Shown piece by piece: positions 22,376 to 34,099 of a DNA stretch of 64,000 nt; position 1 is the stretch's first letter; every line of letters begins with the position of its first letter. Both the position numbers and the translations under genes were made by a program. Source of the stretch: Dactylorhiza incarnata (lineage: Eukaryota > Streptophyta > Magnoliopsida > Asparagales > Orchidaceae). The notes beneath the pieces were generated by a model. That model had not been told where the DNA came from. It was given only the letters and a program-made list of their open reading frames with translations, and did no database searches. Where the stretch lies: the NCBI GenBank assembly GCA_033032865.1, contig JAWHQI010000170.1, positions 3,593,001 through 3,657,000 of the forward strand, given 5' to 3'.

Positions 22376-23867
22376 TGAAATATCTAGTTGCCTACCTAAA
22401 TCACCTAGAGGGGGGTGAATAAGTGATAATTGCGTCTTTTGCGGAAATAAAATCTTGATGATAAAGAACACAGATAAAGCAAAACACAATCACAGACGAA
22501 GCAAGAAATTTATAGTGGTTCCCCGTTCTTGGGTACTCCACTTGCCGGCCTCGCCAATCTAGCACCACCGCTAGAATTGACTACTTCACTAAATCTCGGA
22601 TCAAGAACGACCCTACAGTCTCGGAGTCAAACTCCTACAAACTCAGAGAGAACCTCTCTTACAACTCGGAGAAAACTTCTCCTACAACTCGGAGAACAAC
22701 CTCTCCTACAACTCGGAGATAACAACTCCTACAAAAGATTGAAAAGGGTTTGAACAATACTAAACCAGATCTGAATAACAGAAGCGTTTTCTTCCTTCTT
22801 CTTGAATGACTTTTGAGAACGATGAGGAAGAACAACGATCCTTCGAATCTGTCTTTGGCAATCCGAAACGATCCAATAGAGATTGCAGAACCTGAGTATG
22901 GATCAATCGAACCCTTCTTGAAAGAAATCGACAACTCCAATGAGAAGAACGATCTCCAATCGTAGGCGACGGCGAGCGGCGCTTTTCACGTCCTTTTTGA
23001 TCGGGAGAGAGATTAGGAAAGGAATAATTATCTTCCAAATCTTAAGAGAGAGGGCCTTTTATAGGAGAATGTCTAAATAGAATATTTAAGCCTTAAGCTA
23101 GAAAAGGAGACACGTCAAACAGACGGAAAACAAAAGTCGGCAAAAAATAGATTGAAGGAACGAGAAACAGATTTCTCGAGAGAAAGAAGACTTCTCGAGA
23201 AATCACGGCTGGATCTCGGAAAAATGGCTTTCAGAGCTTCTCGAGAAAGAAAAGAGGATTTCTCGAGAACATGGATCTTCTCGAGAAATAAGATAAAAAT
23301 AAACTTTTCGGAAGAAACAAGAAATTCTCGAGAAATCGAATCAACTTCTCGAGAGGAAAGATTTTCTCGGAAAATATCAGCAAAGAAGGCTTCTCGAGAA
23401 AATCAAAGGATTTTCCGAGAGCACTACAGACTTCTCGAGAAATAAAGATAGCTTCTCGAGAAATTTGGATTTCCTTCGAAGACTTAAGCTGAAAAGAACT
23501 TCTCGAGAATTCCAAAGAATTTTCCGAGAGCTTCTCAGATTTCTCGAGAAATATACTTGGAAGAAATTCTTTAAACTTTTCTCTGAGAACAGCTACACCT
23601 CCAAGACCTTAGCTTCCTTTGTCTTGATCATGAAGTGCATCCCAATAGAGAGATCACATATGAGTCAACACCATATCTCATACAATGAGGAATTACATTG
23701 TAAGAGACTGTGCTCATTGACCCACTGTGACCTGACATTGGTTTACACTTAGCAATGTGAACCTGTAAGACAAAACTAGAGAAACATATCAAATACATAA
23801 GCAATTCAATCTTGGTTCATAGTTGACTTTCTACAAATCAAGGTTATTGTGGATACAATACCCAACA
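22376..23867 (-). repeat. 3' LTR of the Sirevirus
   Basis: On the minus strand it starts TGTTGGGTATTG and ends GATATTTCA. It has about twelve TTCTCGAGAA palindromes at 23,170-23,560. A canonical TATAAAA (complement at 23,057-23,063) lies shortly downstream of them in transcription direction. Confidence 0.95.
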
Positions 23868-23878
23868 ATCTCCCCCTA
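23868..23878 (-). promoter_or_regulatory. Polypurine tract of the Sirevirus
   Basis: The minus strand reads AATAGGGGGAGAT directly before the 3' LTR, the expected primer for plus-strand DNA synthesis. Confidence 0.85.
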
Positions 23879-24099
23879 TTTGTAGAAGTCAGAACCCTAC
23901 CTACCAAGATGAATTGCAACAAAATAATACACAACATGATATACAAGGAATTAAATAGAGACAGATAGGAAAGAACATCAAAAACTAAATCTATAAAAGA
24001 AAGATAATTATCACATCAAAATCAAAACTATATATAGATTTCAGATTGTCTTATGATTTAATGTTCACATAAGCATATGACAATAGAATTTGATGATCT

Positions 24100-26424
24100 T
24101 CAACCTCTGGCATTGTCTCTTCTTTTCTGTTCCTGTCTTTTGAAGTATGCAAAAGGTTTAGGATGGTACTTTGGAGGAGCTGGAGGAGCTGTAGGATCAT
24201 TGTACTTATATGTCCTGTAATGTAATCTCCTTTTGGTCTTGCTGGTTTGATAAAGTTTCCATTCAAAATTGCTGAAATAGTCTTGAACTTGCATTCCACC
24301 TTCTTCAACTAATCTGAGTGAATCAAGAATAATAGCCTTTGAAATAGGACTCCAAATCTCTGGATAATTCACAGGATCAGTAGCAGCAGCTTTGCCAGAG
24401 CCTGCTGAACTAGATTCAGGAACTGATCTCTTAGCAGAAGGTCCTTCACCATATTTTCTTTTTCTTGAACCTTGCTTAGAAGAAGCAACTTCTACATCAG
24501 AAGACACATCTTGTCTTGGAGAGAACTGAGGAGCCTCATGCTGAGGAGGGGGAACAGCAGGGTCAATGCCCAAATCTGGAAAGATCTCACTGTGAAGCCA
24601 AGTGGTAGATCTTTGAGTGAAATCTTTGACATCAGCTACCTGCTTCTGGACTCCCTGAGACAGTTGATCAAACTTCTCACTCATATGATTATGAAATGCA
24701 AACAAATTCTCATCAATAGAACCTATCAACTTGTCCTCCCCCTTTCTGACTTCTACAGGAAGAGTTTGGAGAACAGATTCTTTAAACAACCCTACTTCAT
24801 CAACAATTTTGAAGCAGTGTTCATCAGCCTTGATATACATAGATTCTTGAGTCTTTCTGACCTCAATAATCTGCTCTAACACTTTACCAACACCCTCAAT
24901 GGTGTGATCAATAGCTTTGCCACCCTGAATGACAATCCTCTTGAGTTCTTCTGAACTATCTTGGAAGGCTTTCAGCTTTCTATCCATAGCTTTCTCTATA
25001 TCTGTTATCCTGGCATGCACTTCCTTGAAAGATAAATCTATCTTGGCACTCTGCCTTTGGAGTAACATTTCAATTTGACCAATCAAGCTAGATTCAGAAA
25101 AGAGAGGACTAGGAAAAGGGGCTGGCTGGACTGGTTCAGGAATATCTTCAAGAACAACTGTACTTTTCTCTGGAAGAAAAGACAGATTCACAGTCTCATC
25201 TACTTGAACTACAGGCTGTTCCTGTACTTCTGCATTCATTTCCATATAGGACTCTTGCTCCCCCTCAGTATTTGCTGGGGGAGAAGGAATATTGTGAATA
25301 GAAACATCATCATCATCATGATGGAATTCAAAATCTGCACCTGAACCTGCATGGTGATCACTGGAGTTCTGCTCATCATCAACTACAGTGTTCTGAATGT
25401 CAAGAAGAACATCTGCTATGTTAGCATCAGCAGTGTCTTGTGCAACAACATGAGGAGGAGGAGGAGAAGAAGCCACATTATTTAAGATAGGGGATAATAC
25501 CACATCAGGAGGAGGAATCTCTGATCCTGGAGGAACCTGATCTGATGGAATATTATCTGATGAAAGAGGAGGAACTAAATCTGCTGCTGGAGGGACATGC
25601 TGCTGACCTGGAGATGGAAGATGACTTGGAGATGGAGGAGCTAGATGCTGTGCTGAAGAATCTGGAGGAGGAGCTGAATGCACATCCTGCTGACCAGAAG
25701 GCTCCCCCTGGGAATGACCACCTTCTGAAGGCTTGGTTATCCTGATGTTCCACCTTTTTAGAGTGAACACATCCAACTTCTTTAAATGATGAATGATAGT
25801 CCCTCTGGACATATCAAAGACTTGAGAGTCAAATTGATTCAAATAAAGAAAAATAATCCTTGCATGGTTTGGACTAGAGATGCTCTCCTTGATCTGTGTA
25901 AACACAACATCTGCCCAACTACACCTCTTTCCACAGATGACTGAAGTGACGAAGCTGAATACATCCACTGACACATAACCCAGACTTCCAGTATTTCCCA
26001 GTATTACCTTGGAAATAATGTCCACTAGAAGTTTTCCAACATCATTCATTTGCTGTCTCCGTAGTGTCTTAGCTGTTTTTAAACCTACAAAAGTCACTGC
26101 CTTGACCCAATCATCATCATCAAGGATGTCCTCTTGTGCTACTAGGGGCAACTTCAGAAATTTGGAAATTGACTTAGGAGTCATTTTAATTTTTTGAGAA
26201 CCAATAGAGGATTTCAATTTCCGACCACTCTTATTTACTGTAGCATTGGAGAAGAACTCCTCTACCTCTGTAAAAAGGATTTTGCAAGGGGTCTCGGCCA
26301 GAAAAGACAGACCAGCGCCTTCGAGCATGCAGAACACGTTCTTGAAATCATCTGAAATTGAAACAAGCCCTTCTCGCACTAGCTCGCTTCCCACACCGAC
26401 CTTGGACTTGGAATGCGGCCCCAT
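24100..26424 (-). CDS. Env-position ORF (plant transposon protein), 774 aa
   Basis: An intact ORF downstream of pol, where Sireviruses can carry an 'envelope-like' gene. Residues 1 to about 230 form a folded domain of the type often labelled putative plant transposon protein (KMTPKSISKFLKLPL, HARIIFLYLNQFDSQ). About 235-345 is Pro/Ser/Gln-rich, about 345-430 is acidic, and about 440-620 is helical and likely coiled coil (QIEMLLQRQSAKIDLSFKEV). Near the end is a basic stretch SRKRKYGEGPSAKR resembling a nuclear localisation signal. I see no signal peptide and no convincing membrane span, so a fusion-envelope role is not supported; the function is unknown. It probably needs a spliced or separate RNA. 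Confidence 0.85.
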   Translation of the reverse strand: MGPHSKSKVGVGSELVREGLVSISDDFKNVFCMLEGAGLSFLAETPCKILFTEVEEFFSNATVNKSGRKLKSSIGSQKIKMTPKSISKFLKLPLVAQEDILDDDDWVKAVTFVGLKTAKTLRRQQMNDVGKLLVDIISKVILGNTGSLGYVSVDVFSFVTSVICGKRCSWADVVFTQIKESISSPNHARIIFLYLNQFDSQVFDMSRGTIIHHLKKLDVFTLKRWNIRITKPSEGGHSQGEPSGQQDVHSAPPPDSSAQHLAPPSPSHLPSPGQQHVPPAADLVPPLSSDNIPSDQVPPGSEIPPPDVVLSPILNNVASSPPPPHVVAQDTADANIADVLLDIQNTVVDDEQNSSDHHAGSGADFEFHHDDDDVSIHNIPSPPANTEGEQESYMEMNAEVQEQPVVQVDETVNLSFLPEKSTVVLEDIPEPVQPAPFPSPLFSESSLIGQIEMLLQRQSAKIDLSFKEVHARITDIEKAMDRKLKAFQDSSEELKRIVIQGGKAIDHTIEGVGKVLEQIIEVRKTQESMYIKADEHCFKIVDEVGLFKESVLQTLPVEVRKGEDKLIGSIDENLFAFHNHMSEKFDQLSQGVQKQVADVKDFTQRSTTWLHSEIFPDLGIDPAVPPPQHEAPQFSPRQDVSSDVEVASSKQGSRKRKYGEGPSAKRSVPESSSAGSGKAAATDPVNYPEIWSPISKAIILDSLRLVEEGGMQVQDYFSNFEWKLYQTSKTKRRLHYRTYKYNDPTAPPAPPKYHPKPFAYFKRQEQKRRDNARG

Positions 26425-27008
26425 GATCGATTGGATTTGAAGAAACGAAAGCGAGAGAGAAAGAAATCGTGAGACAGTCGACTGGATTTTGCGTGAGAGG
26501 AAGATGAGGCGTCGGCTTTTCCGAGAAGAAGAAGAAGAAACTCGCGTGAAAATTAATTTGTTTCGATTGTCTATTTATAGTTTGGTTTGATGTGACAATT
26601 ATTTGAGATTTATTTATAGATAAAGAAAATAAAAACGCGCATACCTGACCTTTCGTATCTCGGAAAATAAAGACTAGAATTCTGAAAATTGAACGCAATT
26701 TCTCGAGAGATATACTGATTTCGCGAGAACTATTCTAATTTCGCGAGAAGTATCTTGATTTCTCGAGAGATCCCAGAATTCTGATTTTCTGACTTTGAAA
26801 AAGCATTTCTCGAGGGATAACCCATTTCTCGAGAAGTGCAGGTACATTTTGCGAGAAGTCTTTCATTTCTCGAAAAAGTCTATGTCATTTCTCGAGAAAT
26901 CCTGTTAAGACTTAGAAATTTTCTACCTCTTTCTTTCTGAAGGACAGATTCCTGCTTTCCATAGATATATAACTTTTAGAAACTTCATTTTTCTTCTTGC
27001 TTTAAGCA
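26425..27008 (-). other. Spacer between pol and env-position ORF with LTR-like palindromes
   Basis: About 580 bp. The part at 26,700-26,900 has at least five CTCGAGA palindromes and variants (TTCGCGAGAA), the same motif that fills the LTR. On the minus strand this block lies upstream of the third ORF. Confidence 0.7.
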
Positions 27009-30000
27009 TTACTCCAAGTTGAGCATTCCAAGTTCCGTCTTGAAGAAAGAGAACTTAGTCTCATCCAGCGGCTTCGTGAATATATCTGCAACTTGCTTAT
27101 CCGTGGAGACATAACTCAGATTGATGTCACCTTTCTCCACATGCTCCCGGATAAAGTGATATCGTAGCTCGATGTGCTTTGTCCGACTGTGAGAGACTGG
27201 ATTATTTGCGATAGCAATTGCACTGGAAGAGTCGCAAAACATTAGAATATTCTTGATCTTCATATTGTAGTCTTGAAGTTGATTCCTTATCCATAGAAGT
27301 TGTGCGCAACAACTGCCTGCAGAAATATATTCTGACTCGGCGGTTGAAATTGCAACACAATTCTGCTTCTTGCTACTCCAGGAAATAAGTCTTCTTCCGA
27401 GAAATTGGCATGTTCCGGAAGTGCTTTTCCTGTCGTCTCTGCTACCTGCAAAATCTGCATCTGAATAGCCTATTAGTTCGCTATCATTACTTCTTGGGTA
27501 CCATAAGCCAATATTTGGTGTGCCTTTAAGGTATCTCAAGATTCGCTTTGCAGCAGTGTAATGAGATTCCTTAGAGTTCACCTGATATCTAGCACATACA
27601 CATGTAGAAAACATTATGTCAGGTCTACTGGCAGTAAGGTAGAGCAAAGAGCCAATTATGCTTCTGTATTTAGTTTCATCAAAAGGTTTCCCTTTCTCGT
27701 CCTTGTTCAGAGACATAGTTGAGCTCATTGGAGTCCTCATGGAGGTTGCACTCTCCATTCCGAATTTCTTAATTAACTCCTTGGTGAACTTCGTCTGAGA
27801 GATGAAAATTCCATCTTCAGATTGTTTCACTTGAAGTCCTAAGAAATACTTCAGCTCACCCATACTGCTCATTTCAAACTTCCCTTGCATAAGTTTTGAA
27901 AACTTCTTGCAAAGGTTGTCATCGGTTGAGCCAAAAATAATGTCATCAACATAGATTTGCACTAGTAAAATCTTGCCTTTTACTTCCCTAAGAAATAATG
28001 TCTTATCTATCTTTCCTCTTGTGAACTTGTTCTCAAGAAGGAAGTTAGACAGCGTCTCATACCAAGCTCGAGGAGCTTGTTTTAAGCCATATAAAGCTTT
28101 TTGTAATAAATAAACATGATTGGGATGATCAGGATTAACAAAACCTGGGGGTTGTTCAACGTATACTTCCTCTTTAATGTCTCCGTTTAGGAAAGCGGAC
28201 TTGACATCCATTTGATATACGGTGAAACCCTTGAAAGCAGCATAAGCAAGAAAGAGTCTGATCGCTTCGAGCCTTGCTACCGGTGCATATGTCTGATCGA
28301 AGTCGATTCCTTCTTCTTGTCTGTAGCCTTTAGCTACAAGTCTTGCTTTATTCTTGATGATTGTTCCATCTTCATCCAACTTGTTTCTGTACACCCACTT
28401 TGTTCCAATTACGTTCTTATCCTTAGGCTTTGGAACAAGTGTCCAGACTTTGCAACGCTTGAATTGGTTTAATTCTTCTTCCATTGCAATAATCCAGTGT
28501 GGGTCTTCATTTGCTTCTTGAAATTTCTTTGGTTCTACCTGTGAAAGAAAACTCAAGTGCAAATTTTCGTTAGTAGAACCTCTTCTAGTTCTAATCCCTT
28601 CATGAGGATCTCCTATGATTTGATTAATAGGGTGATCCCTCATGTGTCTGAATTCAAGATTCCTCGCATCGCTTGGAACAACGGGAACTACTTCTTCTTC
28701 AACTGGAACAAATTCTTCCACTGGAGTTGGCTCTTCATCAAGGTGATCTTCCTCTTCAGCTAAGGTTAGAGGAGAGATTTTGACGAAGGTTTGAGCGTCG
28801 TCTTTAACTGGCTTATGCAAGAGTGTATCTTGCAACTTTGAACCTGCAACTTCAATAGAAGAACTAGAAGAGCTGCTTTGAAGCATGCTCGTCTCATCAA
28901 ATACAACATTAATAGACTCTTCTACAACCAGAGTTTTCTTATTAAAAATACGATAAGCTTTACTATGGCTGCTATAGCCTACGAAAATACCTTCAAAGCT
29001 CTTTTCGCTAAACTTAGTCTTGTAATGCTTTCCATTGTTAAGTACAAAGCACTTACTGCCAAAAATTCTGAAATAAGAAATGGTTGGTTTCTTGCCCTTT
29101 AAAAGTTCATAAAGAGTCTTTTCATGGTTCTTATTTATGAGTGCTCTGTTTTGCACGTGGCAAGCAGTGTTGACAGCTTCAGCCCAGAAATATTCTGGTA
29201 AAGACGAATCACTCAACATAGTTCTGCAAGCCTCAATGAGTGTTCTGTTCTTTCTCTCGGCTACTCCATTTTGTTGTGGAGTCCGGGGAGAGGAAAACTC
29301 ATGAAAGATACCAAGGTTTTCACAAAAGTCTGTCATTGCTCCAGATTCAAATTCTGTTCCGTGATCACTTCTGATTTTGACCACTGAACAGTTAAATTCA
29401 TTCTGGGTTTGCTTAACAAAGCTTGTGAAAATGTCGAAAGTATCTGACTTGTGTTTTAGAAAGAATACCCATGCAAAACGTGTGTAATCATCCACAATAA
29501 CCAATGTATAAGACTTACCTCCTAAGCTTCTAATTTGCAACGGACCAAACAAGTCCATATGAAGCAGGTATAAACACCTGTTAGAATCTTTGCCAATAAT
29601 GCTCTTGAAGGTAGCTCTTGTTTGCTTGCCTTTTATGCATGCATGACAAGGTCTATCTTTAACACACTTAACATTTGGCGCATTGCGCACTAAGTTTTGC
29701 GAAAATAGTTTATTAATAGTTTTAAAATTTATATGTGCTAGTCTCTTGTGCCATTGATCGACAAGAGATGCACTATCTTTGACTAATAGACACACTGATG
29801 TAGAAGAAGATAAACAAAGAAAGTTTAAGCAAAAGATATTCTTACAGCGAGTCCCTGATAAAATCGTTTCAGAATTCTCTGCCGACTTTATCAGACACTT
29901 ATCTTTACGAAAATCGACTATGTATCCTTTATCACAGAGTTGGCTTATACTTATCAGATTATGTTCTAATCCTTCCACATAAGCCACATCGGAAAAAGAT

Positions 30001-30194
30001 ACATTTCCATTAGAAATCATACCATAGCCTTTAGTTATTCCTCTGTCTGAACCGCCAAAAATAACTTTTGGACCATTTGCAACTGGAATGAAGTTTTGCA
30101 AAAGGCTTCTTGTCCCGGTCATATGCCGAGAGCATCCACTGTCCAAGTACCAGATAGGATTTTTACTGGCCTTTGGACATACCTGCAAAAACAA
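27009..30194 (-). CDS. Sirevirus pol: protease, integrase, RT, RNase H
   Basis: An open frame of 1,061 codons. Protease active site DSG is at residues 18-20 ([13 protein letters not shown]). Integrase has an HHCC set (HKRLAHINF ... CHACIKGKQ), Asp in HMDLFGPL, Asp in IRSDHGTEF and Glu in [11 protein letters not shown] has [12 protein letters not shown] and the YVDD box in [11 protein letters not shown]. RNase H has [19 protein letters not shown] and [10 protein letters not shown], ending DIFTKPLDE. The frame is +1 relative to gag and has no ATG before the protease site, so translation must come by frameshift, or from an unusual start or a spliced RNA. All catalytic residues are present, so the enzyme set looks functional. 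Confidence 0.93.
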   Translation of the reverse strand: MFLQVCPKASKNPIWYLDSGCSRHMTGTRSLLQNFIPVANGPKVIFGGSDRGITKGYGMISNGNVSFSDVAYVEGLEHNLISISQLCDKGYIVDFRKDKCLIKSAENSETILSGTRCKNIFCLNFLCLSSSTSVCLLVKDSASLVDQWHKRLAHINFKTINKLFSQNLVRNAPNVKCVKDRPCHACIKGKQTRATFKSIIGKDSNRCLYLLHMDLFGPLQIRSLGGKSYTLVIVDDYTRFAWVFFLKHKSDTFDIFTSFVKQTQNEFNCSVVKIRSDHGTEFESGAMTDFCENLGIFHEFSSPRTPQQNGVAERKNRTLIEACRTMLSDSSLPEYFWAEAVNTACHVQNRALINKNHEKTLYELLKGKKPTISYFRIFGSKCFVLNNGKHYKTKFSEKSFEGIFVGYSSHSKAYRIFNKKTLVVEESINVVFDETSMLQSSSSSSSIEVAGSKLQDTLLHKPVKDDAQTFVKISPLTLAEEEDHLDEEPTPVEEFVPVEEEVVPVVPSDARNLEFRHMRDHPINQIIGDPHEGIRTRRGSTNENLHLSFLSQVEPKKFQEANEDPHWIIAMEEELNQFKRCKVWTLVPKPKDKNVIGTKWVYRNKLDEDGTIIKNKARLVAKGYRQEEGIDFDQTYAPVARLEAIRLFLAYAAFKGFTVYQMDVKSAFLNGDIKEEVYVEQPPGFVNPDHPNHVYLLQKALYGLKQAPRAWYETLSNFLLENKFTRGKIDKTLFLREVKGKILLVQIYVDDIIFGSTDDNLCKKFSKLMQGKFEMSSMGELKYFLGLQVKQSEDGIFISQTKFTKELIKKFGMESATSMRTPMSSTMSLNKDEKGKPFDETKYRSIIGSLLYLTASRPDIMFSTCVCARYQVNSKESHYTAAKRILRYLKGTPNIGLWYPRSNDSELIGYSDADFAGSRDDRKSTSGTCQFLGRRLISWSSKKQNCVAISTAESEYISAGSCCAQLLWIRNQLQDYNMKIKNILMFCDSSSAIAIANNPVSHSRTKHIELRYHFIREHVEKGDINLSYVSTDKQVADIFTKPLDETKFSFFKTELGMLNLE

Positions 30195-30195
30195 A

Positions 30196-32511
30196 TCATT
30201 TCGCCTTAGGAGCCCAAACAGATTTGGGTCCTTGGTCCCGTGTCAGTTGAGCACCACGATGAATGTTAACATTGCGAGTGGTCTGCCTTGCAACGTTCAC
30301 TTGTGGTCTCCTAGTATACGTTGTATTAAACCAACAATCAACGGCAAAGTGACCAATTTTACCGCAGCACCAACAGTCGAATCGGTTGTACCTTCTCTTT
30401 ACACTCTCCTGCTTAACTTTTTGAACGTTAGCTCTTGCAGGAGCAGCCCTTTTTGATGAGGATGCCTCATGGGGGCAACACACACAAGGTGGTATTGTCT
30501 TTTTCGGCTTTGGTGTAACAGCATTCACTTTTGGTGCTTTCTTAGCACTCGGACCATGAACAAATGGACCGTACCCTTTCCGATTAATCTCTTGATAGGG
30601 TGCTTGAAAAGCACTATCACCAAAGTTTCGGGGAGGAGCCCATTCCTTATGATCATTCACAGATGAAAAAGGAATTGGTCGTGTGAAATGACCATAGGAA
30701 CTCTCCAAATCATAAGCATTCGTAGGAAATATGACTCTATTGAATGCTAAAGGCTCTTGATGAGCTTTCCCTTTTTCTTTGGTAGTAGCTTTCTTAGCAA
30801 CCAGACCATTCTTCTTAGCAATTGTATTTTTTGAAGAATTGCTAGTGCTAGCTTCATGTCCTATACCGCTTCCTTTAGCGTTAGTGGTAAAAGTACCAAT
30901 AATCGGCAGAACAGTTTTAGGTTGAGAGAATGTTTCAACCAACTTCTTCTCAGCCGCAAGCTGTTCTTCCAAGACTTTTATCGAATTGTCTCTCAAGGCA
31001 AGAGTCTCTTCCGAGCTTTTGATCTTGTCTTTCAAGGCTTGGACTTCCTCTTTGAGAGAAGAAAGTTCTTCAACTTCTTTTCTCAAGTTAGATTCCACCT
31101 CCTTGAGAGCCATGATCTCCTTACCCTGAGTTTTGACAACCTTTCGGCACTTGTCAAAGCTTTGGAGCATTTTGGTATATTGAGACATGAGCTCAGATTC
31201 ATCGTCTGAGAGGTTATCCTTTTGTTCAGCCGAAGCATAATCAGAATCAGATAGGATAGTGTGATAATTTACCTTTCCGGTGTACGGGGGTGCTTCTTCA
31301 TCATCAGACATAGCCATCAGACCGAAGTACGCTTCTTCTTCATCACTTGACTCATCGGAGTCACTGTCGCTTAGAGTTTTGGTTTTCTTAGCGACGAAGC
31401 TTCTATCTGATTTCTTCTTTCCATGAGTGGATTTCTTGTCTTCTTTTCTTCCACCTTCTTTCTTCTTATAGGGACACTCAGCAATCATGTGCCCTGACTT
31501 ATTACAACAGTAGCAAATAATGTCAGAAGAAATATGTTTGTTCTGTTTGGATTTATACCTGTCATTATTGCTTGAGCCCTTCCTGTGATATTCGCCATCA
31601 TGACGAGAATATTTATGATTCGAGGAAGACGGCTTGTTGTTCATGTGCCTCCGCTTGTTCAGCAGTTTCTTAAACTGACGGGAGATTAAAGAGAACTCCC
31701 CATCAGACAGTTCGGAACAGGAGGAGCTGGCTTCCGATTCTTCTTCAATATCAGATTCCTTTTCTCTGATCGGTATCACTGCTTTGCTCTTCTTTGAATT
31801 CTCTGCCTTCAAAGCTAAGGTTCTTTCTTTGCTTGAAGCTCGATTTACATCCTCTTCAGACTTTCGGATGTTCATTTGTAATTCATGAGACAACAGCTTC
31901 CCGAACAGATTTTGAGGTTCTAGACTTGGCAGCTTTCCAAACTCTCTAATAGCAACAATTTTGCTATCCCAGTCTTTCGTTAGGGAACGCAAGAATTTGT
32001 CATTTAGTTCACCGTTTGTGAACTCCCTGTCGTAGTTCCTCAAACCATTGACTATCTTGAAGAATCTTTCGTACGCATCAGCAATGCACTCCTTCTTATT
32101 CTGCTTGAACGCCTCGTACTCTTGATTAAGTAGAGACCTTCTATCTTCTCTTACCTCGTCAGTACCTTCCGTTAGAACAATTAAGGATGTCCACATCTCT
32201 TTGGCTGATTTGCAGTGAATTAAGTTTTGCAACATGGAATCGTCCACTGCACTTGCAATTATGTTTTTAGCCTTCTTGTCAAGAGCAACAAGAGCTATCT
32301 CATCCTTAGTCAAATCCATCATTTTCTTAGGTATCTGAACAGTAGGATTTGTTGACGAAGCGGTCATTGGCACATGAGGACCTTCTTCCACGACTTGGAA
32401 GATTCTGGGATCTGCAGCTTCCATATAAAAACGGACTCTTTCCTTCCACATAGGAAAGTTGGCCTTAGTGCAGATGGGCAATTTCAGAGAGGATTCCTTG
32501 ACTCTATCCAT
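30196..32511 (-). CDS. Sirevirus gag, 771 aa
   Basis: A capsid-type protein beginning [20 protein letters not shown], with the UBN2/copia Gag region in the first 200 residues ([26 protein letters not shown]). A first CCHC knuckle ([14 protein letters not shown]) lies near residue 335, then an acidic serine-rich stretch ([13 protein letters not shown]), a coiled coil near residues 445-520 ([18 protein letters not shown]), and a second knuckle ([14 protein letters not shown]) near residue 720. Two knuckles plus a long coiled coil fit Sirevirus Gag. It ends in TGA at 30,196-30,198, just before pol in another frame. ATG 32,509-32,511 is the first in the frame and lies shortly after the primer-binding site. 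Confidence 0.93.
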   Translation of the reverse strand: MDRVKESSLKLPICTKANFPMWKERVRFYMEAADPRIFQVVEEGPHVPMTASSTNPTVQIPKKMMDLTKDEIALVALDKKAKNIIASAVDDSMLQNLIHCKSAKEMWTSLIVLTEGTDEVREDRRSLLNQEYEAFKQNKKECIADAYERFFKIVNGLRNYDREFTNGELNDKFLRSLTKDWDSKIVAIREFGKLPSLEPQNLFGKLLSHELQMNIRKSEEDVNRASSKERTLALKAENSKKSKAVIPIREKESDIEEESEASSSCSELSDGEFSLISRQFKKLLNKRRHMNNKPSSSNHKYSRHDGEYHRKGSSNNDRYKSKQNKHISSDIICYCCNKSGHMIAECPYKKKEGGRKEDKKSTHGKKKSDRSFVAKKTKTLSDSDSDESSDEEEAYFGLMAMSDDEEAPPYTGKVNYHTILSDSDYASAEQKDNLSDDESELMSQYTKMLQSFDKCRKVVKTQGKEIMALKEVESNLRKEVEELSSLKEEVQALKDKIKSSEETLALRDNSIKVLEEQLAAEKKLVETFSQPKTVLPIIGTFTTNAKGSGIGHEASTSNSSKNTIAKKNGLVAKKATTKEKGKAHQEPLAFNRVIFPTNAYDLESSYGHFTRPIPFSSVNDHKEWAPPRNFGDSAFQAPYQEINRKGYGPFVHGPSAKKAPKVNAVTPKPKKTIPPCVCCPHEASSSKRAAPARANVQKVKQESVKRRYNRFDCWCCGKIGHFAVDCWFNTTYTRRPQVNVARQTTRNVNIHRGAQLTRDQGPKSVWAPKAK

Positions 32512-32574
32512 GGCTTGCTAGCAACTAGAAGGATGGATCCTGTTCAAGGTGTTAACCTAGCAACGAACAACGAC

Positions 32575-32586
32575 CCTCTGATACCA
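32575..32586 (-). promoter_or_regulatory. Sirevirus primer-binding site
   Basis: The minus strand reads TGGTATCAGAGG starting two bases after the 5' LTR; it complements the 3' end of plant initiator Met tRNA. Confidence 0.92.
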
Positions 32587-32588
32587 AT

Positions 32589-34080
32589 TGAAATATCTAG
32601 TTGCCTACCTAAATCACCTAGAGGGGGGTGAATAGGTGATAATTGCATCTTTTGCGGAAATAAAATCTTGATGATAAAGAACACAGATAAAGCAAAACAC
32701 AATCACAGACGAAGCAAGAAATTTATAGTGGTTCCCCGTTCTTGGGTACTCCACTTGCCGGCCTCGCCAATCTAGCACCACCGCTAGAATTGACTACTTC
32801 ACTAAATCTCGGATCAAGAACGACCCTACAGTCTCGGAGTCAAACTCCTACAAACTCAGAGAGAACCTCTCTTACAACTCGGAGAAAACTTCTCCTACAA
32901 CTCGGAGAACAACCTCTCCTACAACTCGGAGATAACAACTCCTACAAAAGATTGAAAAGGGTTTGAACAATACTAAACCAGATCTGAATAACAGAAGCGT
33001 TTTCTTCCTTCTTCTTGAATGGCTTTTGAGAACGATGAGGAAGAACAACGATCCTTCGAATCTGTCTTTGGCAATCCGAAACGATCCAATAGAGATTGCA
33101 GAACCTGAGTATGGATCAATCGAACCCTTCTTGAAAGAAATCGACAACTCCAATGAGAAGAACGATCTCCAATCGTAGGCGACGGCGAGCGGCGCTTTTC
33201 ACGTCCTTTTTGATCGGGAGAGAGATTAGGAAAGGAATAATTATCTTCCAAATCTTAAGAGAGAGGGCCTTTAATAGGAGAATGTCTAAATAGAATATTT
33301 AAGCCTTAAGCTAGAAAAGGAGACACGTCAAACAGACGGAAAACAGAAGTCGGCAAAAAATAGATTGAAGGAACGAGAAACAGATTTCTCGAGAGAAAGA
33401 AGACTTCTCGAGAAATCACGGCTGGATCTCGGAAAAACGGCTTTCAGAGCTTCTCGAGAAAGAAAATAGGATTTCTCGAGAACATGGATCTTCTCGAGAA
33501 ATAAGATAAAAATAAACTTTTCGGAAGAAACAAGAAATTCTCGAGAAATCGAATCAACTTCTCGAGAGGAAAGATTTTCTCGGAAAATATCAGCAAAGAA
33601 GGCTTCTCGAGAAAATCAAAGGATTTTCCGAGAGCACTACAGACTTCTCGAGAAATAAAGATAGCTTCTCGAGAAATTTGGATTTCCTTCGAAGACTTAA
33701 GCTGAAAAGAACTTCTCGAGAATTCCAAAGAATTTTCCGAGAGCTTCTCAGATTTCTCGAGAAATATACTTGGAAGAAATTCTTTAAACTTTTCTCTGAG
33801 AACAGCTACACCTCCAAGACCTTAGCTTCCTTTGTCTTGATCATGAAGTGCATCCCAATAGAGAGATCACATATGAGTCAACACCATATCTCATACAATG
33901 AGGAATTACATTGTAAGAGACTGTGCTCATTGACCCACTGTGACCTGACATTGGTTTACACTTAGCAATGTGAACCTGTAAGACAAAACTAGAGAAACAT
34001 ATCAAATACATAAGCAATTCAATCTTGGTTCATAGTTGACTTTCTACAAATCAAGGTTATTGTGGATACAATACCCAACA
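32589..34080 (-). repeat. 5' LTR of the Sirevirus
   Basis: About seven single-base differences from the 3' LTR. One falls in the TATA motif: the minus strand reads TATTAAA at 33,270-33,276, where the 3' LTR has TATAAAA. Confidence 0.95.
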
Positions 34081-34099
34081 CTTGTTTTTTATAATTTTG

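Larger units (their letters stand above)
22376..34080 (-). mobile_element. Sirevirus-type copia retrotransposon, full length, young
   Basis: 11,705 bp on the minus strand. LTRs of 1,492 bp (22,376-23,867 and 32,589-34,080) end TG...CA, and both flanks carry CTTGT (22,371-22,375 and 34,081-34,085). A primer-binding site matching initiator Met tRNA and a polypurine tract are in place. Gag, pol and an extra long ORF after pol are all open. Gag-pol-then-third-ORF order, a large Gag with coiled coil and two zinc knuckles, and palindrome-rich LTRs are Sirevirus features. I counted about seven LTR mismatches. Confidence 0.96.

Noticed and set aside
30190..30200. Simple stop-codon readthrough between Sirevirus gag and pol
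   Set aside because: Pol is in another frame and the gag frame meets a second stop soon after, so readthrough alone cannot join them.
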